The notes beneath the pieces were generated by a model. That model did no database searches. It worked only from the letters and a program-made list of their open reading frames with translations, and was not told the origin of the DNA. DNA of 64,000 nucleotides from the NCBI RefSeq assembly GCF_014204715.1, contig NZ_JACHLY010000001.1:4920501-4984500 (forward strand), read 5' to 3'. This DNA is from Streptomonospora salina (lineage in GTDB: Bacteria; Actinomycetota; Actinomycetes; Streptosporangiales; Streptosporangiaceae). The position numbers and the translations under genes were made by a program. Of this stretch, positions 42,805 to 51,489 are shown one piece after another. The first letter of the stretch is position 1. Each line of letters opens with the position of its first letter.

Positions 42805-43238
42805 GCCTGCACCTGATTCCGGTGAGTCTGGCCGAAGCCAAGGCCTTCATCGAGGTCTTCCACCGCCACCTGCCGCCACCGCGCGGCCACAAGTTCAGCA
42901 TCGGTGCCGCAGATCAGGCCGGTGTCCTGGTCGCGGTCGCCGTGGTCGGGCGCCCCGTGGCGCGCGGGCTCGACGACGGCCGCACCCTGGAGGTCACCCG
43001 CCTGGCCGCCGACGGCACGCCCGATGCCTGTTCGATGCTCTATGCCGCCTGCCGGCGCGCAGCCCGGGCCCTGGCTTATGAACGGCTGGTGACCTACACC
43101 CGCGCCGAGGAGCCCGGCACCTCGCTGCGTGCCGCCGGATGGGCGGCGGTGGCCGCGCTGCCGCCCCGGGGCGACTGGCATCCGCCCCGCCGGGACGGCC
43201 TCCGCGGTCCCGCCCGGACGCGCTGGGAAGCGCCGTGA
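42801..43238 (+). CDS. XF1762-family phage/element protein
   Basis: The protein has 145 residues. LIPVSLAEAKAFIEVFHRHL, PPPRGHKFSIGAADQAG, GRTLEVTRLAADGTPDACSM and VTYTRAEEPGTSLRAAGWAA match the small XF1762 family found in prophages and integrative elements; the fold looks GNAT-like. The function is unknown. GTGAGC context: the ATG overlaps the preceding stop, so the two are translationally coupled. Its presence beside excisionase and integrase supports a mobile origin. Confidence 0.75.
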   Translation: MSLHLIPVSLAEAKAFIEVFHRHLPPPRGHKFSIGAADQAGVLVAVAVVGRPVARGLDDGRTLEVTRLAADGTPDACSMLYAACRRAARALAYERLVTYTRAEEPGTSLRAAGWAAVAALPPRGDWHPPRRDGLRGPARTRWEAP

Positions 43239-43439
43239 GCGCGGTGCGATCCCGGCCCGGACGGTGCCGCCTCGCCTCCACTGCCGGTGCCGCGGTGCCG
43301 GCCCTGCCGTCTCCGGTGGCGCCCGGCGATCACGGCATGCCGGTGGGGCGGCGCCGGTGCCGAACCCCTCCGCCTCGTGCTGCCGCCGAGCTGCCGACAG
43401 CCGTCCCTGCATCCGTCCTGTCCCGAAGGTGAGGCCGGT

Positions 43440-43772
43440 GTGACCCACAAGCGAGAAAAGAGCTCTGACCAGCTGAAACGTGATTACAACCAGGGTGGTG
43501 GCTCCTACCCTGCAGCTCCCGCCTCCTCCAGTGCGGGGGAGCGGGACGCTGAGCCGGGGCCGCCGGAGGTCTACACCCCCGCCGAAGCGGCCGAGCTGCT
43601 CAAGGTCCCCGAGTCCTGGCTGCGCAAGAAGGCCGCCCAGCGGGCGGTGCCCTGCACCTTCCTCGGCAAGCACCTGCGCTTCAGCGCCGCGGACCTGCAC
43701 CGGATCGTGCGCGAGGCGGAGCGGGAGCCGGTGACCGAGCGGGGTGCCCGGCGGCCGGACCGACCAGAATAA
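43440..43772 (+). CDS. Excisionase-like helix-turn-helix protein
   Basis: The protein has 110 residues from GTG 43440 (GAAGGTGAGG upstream). Residues about 47-95 form the MerR-like winged helix of excisionases: VYTPAEAAELLKVPESWLRK, then CTFLGKHLRFSAADLHRIV. The N-terminal 45 residues are polar and low in complexity. It directly precedes the integrase gene with 27 bp between, the usual xis-int arrangement of actinomycete integrative elements. Confidence 0.85.
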   Translation: MTHKREKSSDQLKRDYNQGGGSYPAAPASSSAGERDAEPGPPEVYTPAEAAELLKVPESWLRKKAAQRAVPCTFLGKHLRFSAADLHRIVREAEREPVTERGARRPDRPE

Positions 43773-43799
43773 ATCTACGATGTAAAGGACGGAGTTCGT

Positions 43800-45002
43800 A
43801 TGGCTCACGCCGAACAACGCGGACGCGGATGGCGCGTGCGCTACCAGCGCCTGGACGGCACCTGGGGATCCCGTGGCGGATTCGAGACCAAGTCCGCCGC
43901 GCTGGCCTGGGGCCAGGAACAGGAGGCCGAAGTACGGGCCCGCACCTGGATCGCGCCCGAGGACCGCGAGGTCGCCTTGCGCGTCTTCGCCGAGCAGTGG
44001 ATGGACACCGCCCGCCTGTCGGACGACACCCGGGCCAAGTACCGCTCCTACCTGGACACCCACATCCTGCCGGCATGGGGCGACTGGCCGCTGATCAGCA
44101 TCTTCAACAGCCACGTCAACATCCAGGGCTGGGCCACCGACCTGCACGAGGACCTGTCCGAGCCCAGCGTGTCCTCGGTGTTCGCGTTGTTGTCCACCAT
44201 TTGCAACACGGCGGTGCGCGCACGGCGCATCCCGGCCAACCCGTGCACCGGCATCCGGGTCTCCTCGGGCGACTACGACGCCGAGCGCCAGGTGGCCACG
44301 CCGGCGCAGGTGCTGCGGGCGGCGCTGCGGCTGCACTACACCCTCGGCCGCTCCGGGTTCGTGCTGTGCCTGCTGGATGCCTACACCGGGGCGCGGTGGT
44401 CGGAGCTGGTGGGGCTGCAGCCCCACGAGTACGACGAGGTCAACGGCGCCATCGCGGTGCACCGGCCGCTGCGCGAGACCGGCGGGACGCTGACCAAGGC
44501 CCCGCGCACCAAGACCCCGGCCGGCAAGCGGTGGGTGCAGCTGCCGCCGTTCCTGGATGGGCTCTACCGCGGGCTGCTTGCCGACACGGCAGGCGGGGCG
44601 TTCGTGTTCACCGGCCCGCACGGCGGGCAGTTGCGGCGCGGCGCGTTTCGTGCCCGGTTTTGGCGCCCGGTCTGGGACGGAGTCCCCGCCAGCGGGCAGG
44701 CGTGGCTGCGCGGGCCGATCCTGCCGGGGTTCACCTTCAACGAGGGACGCCACACCCACCGCACCTGGCTGGCTGACGACGGGATCCCCGAAGTCGGCCG
44801 GGCGGCGCGGCTGGGGCATCGGATGCCGGGCATGGCCGACGTCTACGAGCACGTCACGCCCGAGACCAAGACCCGAATCCTTCAGGCGCTCACCCGCCGC
44901 TGGGAGGAGAGTCTCACCGGGATCGATCACGCAGAGCGACGAAAATTGGCGCTGTTCGTGCCGGAGTTGGCCGATGTGCACTACCGGGACGACGCCGCGT
45001 GA
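43800..45002 (+). CDS. Tyrosine-type site-specific integrase
   Basis: The protein has 400 residues. It comprises an AP2-like/SAM-like N-terminal region (MAHAEQRGRGWRVRYQRLDG) and a core-binding domain. The catalytic domain has Arg in YTGARWSELVG, the box II motif as NEGRHTHRTWL (Asn replaces the first His, a variant I believe recurs in actinobacterial integrases), GH in RLGHRMPGM and nucleophile Tyr in DVYEHVTPE. Length and motifs are complete. It ends about 110 bp from the 3' end of tRNA-Val, the likely attachment site. Confidence 0.92.
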   Translation: MAHAEQRGRGWRVRYQRLDGTWGSRGGFETKSAALAWGQEQEAEVRARTWIAPEDREVALRVFAEQWMDTARLSDDTRAKYRSYLDTHILPAWGDWPLISIFNSHVNIQGWATDLHEDLSEPSVSSVFALLSTICNTAVRARRIPANPCTGIRVSSGDYDAERQVATPAQVLRAALRLHYTLGRSGFVLCLLDAYTGARWSELVGLQPHEYDEVNGAIAVHRPLRETGGTLTKAPRTKTPAGKRWVQLPPFLDGLYRGLLADTAGGAFVFTGPHGGQLRRGAFRARFWRPVWDGVPASGQAWLRGPILPGFTFNEGRHTHRTWLADDGIPEVGRAARLGHRMPGMADVYEHVTPETKTRILQALTRRWEESLTGIDHAERRKLALFVPELADVHYRDDAA

Positions 45003-45048
45003 GGGTCTCGACGACCCCCCGAAAAAAAGATGATCTCCCAGATGTCTC

Positions 45049-45073
45049 CCACGGCGGCTGACGCCGCCCGTGG
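45049..45073. terminator. Hairpin between integrase and tRNA genes
   Basis: Arms CCACGGCGGC and GCCGCCCGTGG pair with one bulge around a TGAC loop. It lies 47 bp after the integrase stop. A wider pair, GGGTCTC (about 45004) and GAGACCC (about 45084), encloses it. No T-run follows, so its role in termination is only likely. Confidence 0.4.
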
Positions 45074-45110
45074 ACAGATCTGAGAGACCCATCCTGACCT
45101 GCAGTAATGC

Positions 45111-45187
45111 TGGTGGGCGATACAGGATTCGAACCTGTGACCTCTACCGTGTCAAGGTAGCGCTCTAACCAACTGAGCTAACCGCCC
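45111..45187 (-). tRNA. tRNA-Val (GAC)
   Basis: On the minus strand the acceptor GGGCGGT pairs with ATCGCCC (one G-U). The anticodon stem CTACC/GGTAG frames the loop TTGACAC with anticodon GAC, and GGTTCGAATCC is the T arm. The 3' CCA is encoded. Its 3' end faces the integrase gene, so it is the probable attB of the neighbouring element. Confidence 0.95.
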
Positions 45188-45201
45188 CGGAGCGGTTCCG
45201 G

Positions 45202-45272
45202 AGGTGGAGACGGGATTTGAACCCGTGTAGACGGCTTTGCAGGCCGTTGCCTCGCCTCTCGGCCACTCCACC
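45202..45272 (-). tRNA. tRNA-Cys (GCA)
   Basis: Acceptor GGTGGAG pairs with CTCCACC, the discriminator is U as expected for Cys, and the anticodon loop CTGCAAA gives GCA. The T arm has GGTTCAAATCC. CCA is not encoded. It is 71 nt long. Confidence 0.95.
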
Positions 45273-45313
45273 GGACTCATGCAGGGGTGCGGACGACCCC
45301 CAGGGTGTCTCCG

Positions 45314-45385
45314 AGCGGACGACGGGATTCGAACCCGCGACCCTCACCTTGGCAAGGTGATGCTCTACCACTGAGCCACGTCCGC
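45314..45385 (-). tRNA. tRNA-Gly (GCC)
   Basis: Acceptor GCGGACG pairs with CGTCCGC, the D arm is TGGCTCAGTGGTAGAGCA, and the anticodon loop TTGCCAA gives GCC. The T arm has GGTTCGAATCC. It is probably the first gene of a Gly-Cys-Val leftward tRNA transcript. Confidence 0.95.
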
Positions 45386-45510
45386 GTACGATCCGGCGCC
45401 GGTCCCCGGTGGGGTCGGCCTGCGCCGTCGTGCAGCTAGAACTCTAACGGAAAGTCGGCACACGGCAAATCGGAGCCCGGGGTGACAGCCGGCCCGGCGG
45501 GGACGGCAGA

Positions 45511-45528
45511 TATACAAGGAGTTGTATA
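45511..45528. promoter_or_regulatory. AT-rich inverted repeat upstream of moeA-like gene
   Basis: TATACAA and TTGTATA arms are separated by GGAG, standing out in GC-rich sequence 39 bp before the gene start. It may be a repressor site overlapping the promoter. The GTATAC-type core recalls GntR-family sites, but no binding protein can be assigned. Confidence 0.5.
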
Positions 45529-45566
45529 CACAGGGGTGTGACGTCGGCACCGGTCGGAGGAGTGCG

Positions 45567-46784
45567 ATGGTCCGCTGCGGGAACGCTGTGATGCCGTGGG
45601 CGCAGGCGCGTGAGGAGGCGCGGCGGCTCGGGGCGCGCAGCGGCGCCGGTTCCGGGGGGCGTGCCGTACCGCTCGCCGACGCCCTGGGCGGGGTGCTGGC
45701 CGAGGAGCTGACGGCGCTGGTGGGTGTGCCGCCCTACGACGCCGCCGCCATGGACGGCTATGCGGTGGCCGGCCCCGGGCCCGAGTGGGCAGTGGCGGGG
45801 CGGGTGCTGGCGGGCGGATCCGCTCCGGTGGCGCGGCTGCACCCCGGGCAGGCCGTCGAGATCGCCACAGGCGCGCAGGTGCCGGAGGGTGCGGACGCGG
45901 TGCTGCCGTACGAGCACGCGGCCGCGTGCGCCGGCGGCGCGGGCCGGGTGCGCGGCGAGATCGCCGCCGGCAGGCACGTGCGCCGCGCGGGCGAGGACAC
46001 GTTCGCCGGCGACACCGTCGTGGCCGCCGGGACCGCGGTCACGCCCGCGCTGATCGGCCTGGCGGCATCGCTGGGCCATGACACCCTTCCCGTGCGGCGC
46101 CCTCGGGTGGCCGCGCTGGTGACCGGCGACGAGATCGCGGTCGCGGGGCGGCCGGGCGGCGGCCGGGTGCGTGACGCCATCGGGCCGATGCTGCCCGGAA
46201 TCGTGCGGTCGGCGGGCGCCGAGCCGGCGGGCGATCCGCGGTTCCTGCCCGACGCGCTGGATCCGATGTCGGCCGCCTTGCGGACGGCTCGGGGGGACGG
46301 CACGGACGTCGTCGTGGTCTGCGGCGCCTCGTCCAAAGGCCCGGCGGATCACCTCCGGGCCGCCTTGGCCGGAGTGGGGGCGGAGGTCGTCGTCGACGGC
46401 GTCGCCTGCCGCCCCGGGCACCCGCAGCTGCTGGCCCGCCTCGGCGGCCCTGGGGAGCGCGGGACGGTCGTGGTCGGTCTTCCGGGCAATCCCAACGCCG
46501 CGCTCGCCGCCGCCGCCACGCTGCTGCTGCCCGTCCTGCGCGCTATGGCGGGCGGCCCCGACACCGACCGTGCGCTGCCGTCCTCGATGCGGCTCACGGG
46601 CGCGGTCCACCCGCACGGGCACGACACCCGGCTCGTGGCCGTACGGGTCTCCGGAGGCCAGGCCGAGCCCGTCGGCCACGATCGCCCCGGCAGCCTGCGC
46701 GGCGCCGCGCAGGCCGACGCCTACGCCGTCGTACCGCCCGGCTGGAGCGGCCCGCACGCCGCCCTGCTGTGGCTTCCGCGCTGA
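45567..46784 (+). CDS. moeA: Molybdopterin molybdenumtransferase (MoeA-like)
   Basis: The protein has 405 residues. The MoeA motif PYDAAAMDGYA is near residue 55, VEIATGAQVPEGADAVLPYE follows, AALVTGDEI and DAIGPMLPG form the MPT-binding region, and VVGLPGNPNAAL is the conserved GLPGNP block. MoeA inserts molybdate into adenylylated molybdopterin in the cytoplasm. ATG at 45567 has GGAGGAG upstream; an ATG at 45522 lies inside the inverted repeat and is less likely. No other Mo-cofactor gene is nearby. Confidence 0.9.
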   Translation: MVRCGNAVMPWAQAREEARRLGARSGAGSGGRAVPLADALGGVLAEELTALVGVPPYDAAAMDGYAVAGPGPEWAVAGRVLAGGSAPVARLHPGQAVEIATGAQVPEGADAVLPYEHAAACAGGAGRVRGEIAAGRHVRRAGEDTFAGDTVVAAGTAVTPALIGLAASLGHDTLPVRRPRVAALVTGDEIAVAGRPGGGRVRDAIGPMLPGIVRSAGAEPAGDPRFLPDALDPMSAALRTARGDGTDVVVVCGASSKGPADHLRAALAGVGAEVVVDGVACRPGHPQLLARLGGPGERGTVVVGLPGNPNAALAAAATLLLPVLRAMAGGPDTDRALPSSMRLTGAVHPHGHDTRLVAVRVSGGQAEPVGHDRPGSLRGAAQADAYAVVPPGWSGPHAALLWLPR

Positions 46785-47013
46785 GTTCGGCGGGGCGGCC
46801 CGGCGCGGGGCCCAGCCGTCTTCGACGATGCAGCGGGCCAGTGCCAGGCGGCCGGTGGGGGTGAGCGGGGCGTTGGGATGGGTAACATGTGCCACGGAGG
46901 GCCTCCTGACCTACTTCAGGTGTTGATCGTGGTCGATTCACACCTGTGTCGGAGGCCCTTCCTTGTTGTCAACCCCGGCCAGGGGTGTCACCAGCCTCAG
47001 TGGTCAGTACAGC
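46785..47013 (-). mobile_element. IS481-family stump with one end
   Basis: A GTG at 46895 opens VAHVTHPNAPLTPTGRLALA and then RCIVEDGWAPRRAA, the N-terminus of IS481-type transposases, which is cut at about 46795 against moeA. Upstream, on the plus strand, sequence around 46971-47013 (TTGTCAACC... to GGTCAGTACA) has the look of the terminal repeat of such elements. The rest of the transposase is absent. Confidence 0.65.
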
Positions 47014-47026
47014 TAGGGTGCCCGGC

Positions 47027-47608
47027 ATGTGGACCCGCAGCTTCCTGATCCTGCACGGCGTCGAGAACCGCCGCCCGTCCGACCACTGGCAGCACATCCT
47101 GGCCCAGCGGCTCCGGGAAGGCGGCGAGCAGGTCTTCTACCCGCAGCTGCCCGATCCCGACCGCCCCGCGCTCGGGGCGTGGACGGAGGCGATCGAGGCC
47201 GAATCGGCCATGATGCGCGGCGAGCGGATCGTCGTGTGCCACTCGCTGGCGTGCACGGCCTGGCTCCACCTCGCGGCCGCGCGCGGCGGCGCACCTCCTG
47301 CCGACCGGCTTCTGCTGGTCGCTCCGCCGGGGCCGTCGGCGTTCTCCTGGGAGGCGATCGCCCCGTTCTCCGCCGCGTCCCTCGACCCGGCCGGACTCCG
47401 CCTCTCGGAGGCGACCCCGCGCCTGGTCTGCTCCGACGACGACCCCTACTGCCCCGAGGGCGCCGACGAGGTGTTCGGGCGCCCTCTGGGCTGCGACGTC
47501 GACACGCTGGCCGGTGCCGGGCATCTGGCGGTGCCCGACGGCTACGGGGCCTGGCCCGCGGTCCACACCTGGTGCATTGACCCGGCGACACGCCTGACGG
47601 CGGGGTAG
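47027..47608 (+). CDS. RBBP9/YdeN-type serine hydrolase
   Basis: The protein has 193 residues. FLILHGVENRRPSDHWQHIL, VVCHSLACTAWLHLA (nucleophile Ser in CHSLA), CSDDDPYCP (acid) and GAGHLAVPDGYGAWP (His) match this small alpha/beta hydrolase family, length about 190. The cellular substrate of the family is unknown. ATG at 47027 begins just beyond the end of the IS481 stump, so its original promoter may have been replaced. Confidence 0.85.
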   Translation: MWTRSFLILHGVENRRPSDHWQHILAQRLREGGEQVFYPQLPDPDRPALGAWTEAIEAESAMMRGERIVVCHSLACTAWLHLAAARGGAPPADRLLLVAPPGPSAFSWEAIAPFSAASLDPAGLRLSEATPRLVCSDDDPYCPEGADEVFGRPLGCDVDTLAGAGHLAVPDGYGAWPAVHTWCIDPATRLTAG

Positions 47609-47882
47609 GACCGACGTCGCCGGGCGGGCGGCAGCCGGCCTTTCGCCGACGTGTGCGGCGCCCACCGGGATCGGGCCCGAACGGGCGGCCACGGCGTGAT
47701 CCGCGCTCGACCGGATCGGTTCCGTCCGTGTCGCACGGCCGTGCACGTCAGTCGTCCCCGGCTGCACGCCGGCCGCTGCGCCGGCGCCGCCTCGGGCGTT
47801 TCGGCGGCCGTTCCTGGCCTAGACTCGGCTCTCGGAGACCCGTTACCCGCAAGGGCGTGCAGCCGACGAAAGCCGCGGACCC

Positions 47883-48590
47883 ATGACCTCGTCCCATCTC
47901 GACAAAGGCGCGCTGGCCAACCCGGTGCAGCGCCCCGCACCGCTGCGCGACAGCGTCTACGAGACCCTGCTGGAGCTGATCACGCGGCGGCGGCTGCCCC
48001 CGGGGCGCCACCTCGTCGAGAACGAGCTCGCCGAGCAGTTGGGCGTGTCCCGCCAGCCGGTCCGCGAGGCGCTGCAGCGGCTCAGCAACGAAGGCTGGGT
48101 CGACCTGCGCCCCGGGTACGGCGCGTTCGTGCACCAGCCCGGCGAGACCGAAGCCGACCAGCTGCTGGCGGTGCGCTCGCTGCTGGAGACCGAAGCCGCC
48201 CGGCTCGCCGCCGGCGTCGCCGCCCCGGAGGGGATCGAACGGCTGCGGGAGCACCTGCGCGCGGGCATGCACGGGCTGGAGCGCGGCGACACCGATGCGA
48301 TGGTCGACAGCAACGCGGCGCTGCACCACTGCATCGTGCAGCTGTCGGGAAACGCCGTCCTGGAAGGGCTGGCCGGGCAGGTGGCGCGGCGCGTGCGCTG
48401 GTACCACGGCCTCGTAGTGCGGCGGCGCGGCCGCCGGTCCTGGGAGGAGCACGAGGCGATCATCGCGGCGATCGAGGCCGGCGATCAGGAGCGCGCCGCC
48501 GCCTTGATGCGCGAGCACACCGAAGCCACCCGCGTCGCCTACCACGAGCAGGCCGCCGACGACCCGGACGAGGAGACCGTCGGCTTCTGA
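47883..48590 (+). CDS. GntR-family regulator, FadR/FCD subtype
   Basis: The protein has 235 residues. The N-terminal winged helix is at about 20-85 (LRDSVYETLLELITRRRLPP, then LGVSRQPVREALQRL), followed by an all-helical FCD domain with the metal-binding pattern including ALHHCIVQLSGN and a late EEHEAIIAAIEAGD. FCD members sense organic acids. No neighbouring catabolic gene is adjacent, so the target is not evident. About 270 bp upstream contain no gene. Confidence 0.88.
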   Translation: MTSSHLDKGALANPVQRPAPLRDSVYETLLELITRRRLPPGRHLVENELAEQLGVSRQPVREALQRLSNEGWVDLRPGYGAFVHQPGETEADQLLAVRSLLETEAARLAAGVAAPEGIERLREHLRAGMHGLERGDTDAMVDSNAALHHCIVQLSGNAVLEGLAGQVARRVRWYHGLVVRRRGRRSWEEHEAIIAAIEAGDQERAAALMREHTEATRVAYHEQAADDPDEETVGF

Positions 48591-48808
48591 CGCCGACCGG
48601 TGGCCCGCCGGGGCGGGAATTTCCCGGATACGTCTGGCGTGGACGCGGTCTGAGACACCACAATGTATGTTCGTCCTCTCCCGCCGGAGGGGGTAGCGAT
48701 GGCGCGGACGGCGCCGGACGGTCGACGCCCGGTGTCCCCGCCGACGCCGGGGCCGGACAACCCCTGGGTCCGGCCCCGGCCGACATCGCAGGCGAATGGA
48801 CAACGGCG

Positions 48809-49780
48809 ATGCTGATTCGGCAGTTCGAGTACCTCGTCGCTCTGGCGCGCGAGCGGCACTTCGCGCGGGCCGCCGTCGCCTGCCGCGTCACCCAGCCGGC
48901 GCTTTCGGCCGGCATCCGCAAGCTGGAGTCGGAGCTCGGGGTGCCCATCGTGCGCCGCGGCCACCGGTTCGAGGGATTCACGCCCGAGGGGGAGCGGGTG
49001 CTGCGCTGGGCGATGCGGATCCTGGACGAGCGCGACCACTTGGCCGCCGACGTCGAATCCGTGCGCGAGGGCCGGATCGGGACGCTGCGGGTGGGCGTGC
49101 TGCCCGAGGCGGCCGCCGCGTTCGGCCGGGCGGCGGCGGAGTTCGGCGCCCGGCACCCGCGGGTGGCGTTGAGCGTGCGCACGATGTCCGCTGCCGAGAT
49201 CCGGCGCGGGTTGGGCGCCCAGGAGGGCGGCCTCGACTGCGGCACGGTGCGCACGCCGCTGGAGCCGGCGCGCTCGCGCGGGCCCGCGCTGCTGTACCGG
49301 GAACGGCCGGTGCTGGTGACGGCCGACAGCGGACGGTTCGCCGACGGGTCGGCCGCGGAGTGGAGCGAACTCGCCCATGCACCGCTGTGTCGGCTGCTGC
49401 CCGATCCGTTGTGGCCCCGGGTGGCCGCCGCCGTGGCCGCCGCCACCGGGGCGGAGCCGGCCGTGCGGGTGGAGGTCGACTCGCTTCCGGAGCTGCTGGA
49501 GCACATCGGCCGCGGCGGCGGCTGCGCGGTCCTCACCCATTCCTGGCTGGCCGCCGGCGGAGTGACCGGCGGGCTGCGGGCGGTGCCGCTGGCCGAGCCG
49601 GCCGAGGTCGGCGGAGTGGGGCTGGCGAATGCCGATCGCCGCCCGGAGCCGCTGCTGGCCGCCGATTTGGCGGCCTTCGCCCGTTCGCTCCCGCTGCAGC
49701 GGGACCTGGACGCGGTGCTGACCGGCACGGGGGCCACGGGCGGACTGGTGCCGGAGCCGCGCGCGTCCAGCCCCGGCTGA
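48809..49780 (+). CDS. LysR-family transcriptional regulator
   Basis: The protein has 323 residues. The helix-turn-helix is MLIRQFEYLVALARERHFAR, then VTQPALSAGIRKLESELGVP. The effector domain starts RIGTLRVGVLPEAAAA. It lies 218 bp downstream of the GntR gene in the same direction and convergent with an MFS exporter gene, so its target is not obvious. ATG at 48809 is the family-typical start (MxxxQFEYLVALA). Confidence 0.88.
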   Translation: MLIRQFEYLVALARERHFARAAVACRVTQPALSAGIRKLESELGVPIVRRGHRFEGFTPEGERVLRWAMRILDERDHLAADVESVREGRIGTLRVGVLPEAAAAFGRAAAEFGARHPRVALSVRTMSAAEIRRGLGAQEGGLDCGTVRTPLEPARSRGPALLYRERPVLVTADSGRFADGSAAEWSELAHAPLCRLLPDPLWPRVAAAVAAATGAEPAVRVEVDSLPELLEHIGRGGGCAVLTHSWLAAGGVTGGLRAVPLAEPAEVGGVGLANADRRPEPLLAADLAAFARSLPLQRDLDAVLTGTGATGGLVPEPRASSPG

Positions 49781-49829
49781 CCGGACCCGGCGTGCCCGCC
49801 GGGCGGCGCCGCCCGGCGGGCGGGCCGGT

Positions 49830-51395
49830 TCAGCGGCGCCGCGGAACGCGCTGCCGGGCCGCCGGAACGCGCTCGCGCAGGAGCGCTCCGGCGAACACCG
49901 CCGCCGCGGTGACGACGGCGGCCCCGAGCGCGCCGGTGAGGCGCACGCCGTCGGTGAACGCGTCCTGGGCGGCCGTGGTCAGCGCCTGGGCGGCGGCGGG
50001 GTCGAGCTTCTCGGCGGCGGCCGCCGCGGCGCCCAGCGTCTGGGCCGCCTCGGCCGTCACCCCGTCCGGAACGCCGGCCACGTCGCCCAGCCGGTTCCGG
50101 TAGACGGCGGTGAGCACGCTGCCGAGCAGGGCCACGCCCAGTGCGCCGCCCAGCTCGTAGGCGGTCTCGGAGATCGCCGAGGCGGCACCGGCGCGCTGAG
50201 GCGGGGCAGCGGTGAGCACGGTGCTGTTGGTCAGGGTCTCGGCGAGCCCGATCCCGGTGCCGATGAGGGCGAAGGCCACGGCCACCGGCAGGGCGCCGTC
50301 GCGGTCGGGGACGGCGGCCACCAGGACGAATCCGGCGGCGATCGAGGCGAGGCCGCCGACCACCACCGCGGCCGTGCCCAGCCGCCGCGAGAGCGACACA
50401 GCGGCGAAGCTCGCCGCCACCGACAGCACGAGGCCGGGAACCAGCACCAGGCCCGCATGTACCGGACTGAGGCCGACGACGAGCTGCAAGTACTGGGTCA
50501 GCGCGAACAGCGCGGAGACGATGGCGAAGACGAGCATCAGGTTGGTGCCCACCGCTGCGCTGAACCGGCGCACCGCGAACAGGCGCAGGTCGATCAGCGG
50601 GTCTCGAAGTCGCAGCTGGCGGCGCACGAACACGGATCCCATAGCGGCGCCGGCGGCGATCGCGAATGCGGCGGGCGGGGACCAGCCGTGCTCGGCCAGT
50701 GTCTTGACGCCGTAGACGGCGGGCAGCATGGCGCCCAGCGACAGCAGCGCGCTGGGCGCGTCCAGTCGGGCGGCGCCGGGTTCGCGCGACTCGGCGACCA
50801 GCAGGGGGGCGGCGACCAGGATCAGCGCCGTCACTGGAAGGTTGATCAGGAAGATCGCGCCCCAGTGGAAGCGCTCCAGCAGCCATCCGCCCAGGATCGG
50901 CCCCAGCGCCGAGCCCGCGGAGAAGCCCGAGGCCCAGACGGCGACGGCGAGCATGCGGCGGCGCTCGTCGGTGAAGATGCTGCGCAGCAGCGACAGCGTG
51001 GACGGCATGAGGGTGGCGCCGGCCACGCCCAGCAGGGCGCGTGCCGCGATGAGCACCTCGGCTCCGGGAGCGTAGGCGGCCAGCAGCGAGGCGGCGCCGA
51101 AGCCAGCGGATCCGGCCATGAGCAGGCGCCGGCGTCCGATGCGGTCGCCGAGCGAGCCCATGGTGACCAGCAGCCCGGCCAGCACGAACGAGTAGACGTC
51201 GACGATCCACAGCAGTTGCCCGGAGCTGGGGGACAGGTCGGCGCTGAGGTAGGGGACGGCGAAGCCCAGCACCGTCATGTCCACGGAGATCAGCAGTACG
51301 GGCAGGACCAGGACCGCCAGGGCGGCCCAGTCGCGCGTCCGCCCGCCGTCGGCGGGGGCTCCGTGCGCCGGGTCGGTTCGGTCGGCGGTGGCCAT
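49830..51395 (-). CDS. MFS multidrug exporter, DHA2 (14-helix) class
   Basis: The protein has 521 residues with about 14 hydrophobic segments. Motifs: LLISVDMTVLGFAVPYLSAD in helix 1, LGDRIGRRRLLMAGSAGFGA in loop 2-3, and motif C GPILGGWLLERFHWGAIFLI, all typical of EmrB/QacA/SmvA-type proton antiporters. It is divergent from a TetR gene, with a perfect operator palindrome between. Efflux of cationic biocides or antibiotics is the family role; the actual substrate is unknown. Confidence 0.93.
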   Translation of the reverse strand: MATADRTDPAHGAPADGGRTRDWAALAVLVLPVLLISVDMTVLGFAVPYLSADLSPSSGQLLWIVDVYSFVLAGLLVTMGSLGDRIGRRRLLMAGSAGFGAASLLAAYAPGAEVLIAARALLGVAGATLMPSTLSLLRSIFTDERRRMLAVAVWASGFSAGSALGPILGGWLLERFHWGAIFLINLPVTALILVAAPLLVAESREPGAARLDAPSALLSLGAMLPAVYGVKTLAEHGWSPPAAFAIAAGAAMGSVFVRRQLRLRDPLIDLRLFAVRRFSAAVGTNLMLVFAIVSALFALTQYLQLVVGLSPVHAGLVLVPGLVLSVAASFAAVSLSRRLGTAAVVVGGLASIAAGFVLVAAVPDRDGALPVAVAFALIGTGIGLAETLTNSTVLTAAPPQRAGAASAISETAYELGGALGVALLGSVLTAVYRNRLGDVAGVPDGVTAEAAQTLGAAAAAAEKLDPAAAQALTTAAQDAFTDGVRLTGALGAAVVTAAAVFAGALLRERVPAARQRVPRRR

Positions 51396-51444
51396 GTCGT
51401 CCTCGGCTTTCCGCGGCGGCCGCCATCGCGGCCCGCATCGACTA

Positions 51445-51460
51445 TACCGTCCAGACGGTA
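51445..51460. promoter_or_regulatory. TetR operator between DHA2 exporter and tetR
   Basis: TACCGTCCAGACGGTA is a perfect inverted repeat with 7-bp arms around CA. It is 50 bp from the exporter start and 30 bp from the tetR start. CAGTAC occurs twice just to the right and may extend the site. The arrangement fits dual repression. Confidence 0.85.
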
Positions 51461-51489
51461 CAGTACCGGGTCGGCAGTACAGTCGGGGT

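Noticed and set aside
43239-43439. A small protein gene between XF1762 and the excisionase
   Set aside because: Frames here are Pro/Arg/Cys-rich without start signals or homology, and the excisionase GTG at 43440 has its own ribosome-binding site.
45111-45385. A short minus-strand protein frame across the tRNA genes
   Set aside because: Three complete tRNA cloverleaves account for the sequence.
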